From contig JANYKS010000093.1 in the NCBI GenBank assembly GCA_025358125.1, positions 21,894 through 85,893 on the forward strand: a DNA stretch of 64,000 nucleotides, in the 5' to 3' direction. Shown piece by piece: positions 63,974 to 64,000 of the stretch (position 1 is its first letter; the number at the start of each line of letters is the position of its first letter). The translations under genes and the position numbers were made by a program. Source of the DNA: Actinomycetes bacterium (lineage in GTDB: Bacteria; Actinomycetota; Acidimicrobiia; Acidimicrobiales; Ilumatobacteraceae). Under the pieces are notes generated by a model that did no database searches, was not told the origin of the DNA, and worked only from the letters and a program-made list of their open reading frames with translations.

Positions 63974-64000
63974 CCGTGCAGTCTGCACGATCGGGCGGCG

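Overview
The window is high-GC, densely packed bacterial DNA of an actinobacterium, most likely an Acidimicrobiia/Ilumatobacter-like marine or aquatic lineage. The lineage is an inference. It rests on composition, frequent GTG starts and ATGA/GTGA gene overlaps, a 30-residue bS22-type ribosomal protein gene, and a housekeeping block that follows the mycobacterial order rsmI-metG-tatD-x-ksgA-ispE-pth-rplY-prs-glmU-mfd-mazG-x-eno-ftsB.

Left part (1-13142), osmolyte uptake and catabolism. The 5' end of a xanthine-dehydrogenase-type large subunit and its [2Fe-2S] subunit are followed by a proVWX glycine betaine/choline ABC transporter. Divergent from it are a dimethylglycine/sarcosine-dehydrogenase-like flavoprotein and a choline-kinase-like protein. 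Then come an aldo/keto reductase, an SDR dehydrogenase, a homocysteine/betaine methyltransferase-like protein and a choline-dehydrogenase-like GMC oxidoreductase (betA). A 230-bp intergenic repeat element (13196-13426) separates this block from the next.

Central part (13470-35025), two divergent operons around an IclR regulator that together look like a complete methyl-group oxidation pathway. Rightward: corrinoid protein, DUF1638 protein, a small 'virulence factor' family protein, methyl-THF:corrinoid methyltransferase, a reductive activator of corrinoid proteins, a non-pyrrolysine MttB/MtgB-type methyltransferase, a second dimethylglycine-dehydrogenase-like protein, and ETF beta and alpha. 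Leftward: metF, fhs, folD, a three-gene formate dehydrogenase and folC. The inferred flow is: betaine (or a related quaternary amine) gives CH3-corrinoid, then CH3-THF, CH2-THF, formyl-THF, formate and CO2. The demethylated product (dimethylglycine) is oxidised by the DMGDH-like enzyme through ETF. Both operons have the same inverted-repeat operator (8-bp arms, 13-bp spacer).

The formate dehydrogenase is the most unusual object. Its catalytic gene has an in-frame TGA exactly at the Sec/Cys position, followed by an fdhF-like SECIS hairpin. The N-terminal Fe-S/[4Fe-4S] part of the catalytic chain is a separate gene at the far end of the operon.

Right part (35221-63973), mostly housekeeping: an orphan form-II CoxL-like enzyme, ftsB-like, eno, a membrane protein, mazG, a SurA-like lipoprotein, mfd, pth, rplY, prs, a shortened glmU, tRNA-Gln(UUG), bS22, ispE, ksgA, an RlpA-like barrel protein, tatD and metG. 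An envelope module (OafA-type acyltransferase and two secreted SGNH proteins with repeated domains) is followed by rsmI, a DUF192 protein and an epoxide hydrolase. Short tandem repeats of 9-19 bp recur at gene ends and in intergenic gaps across the window.
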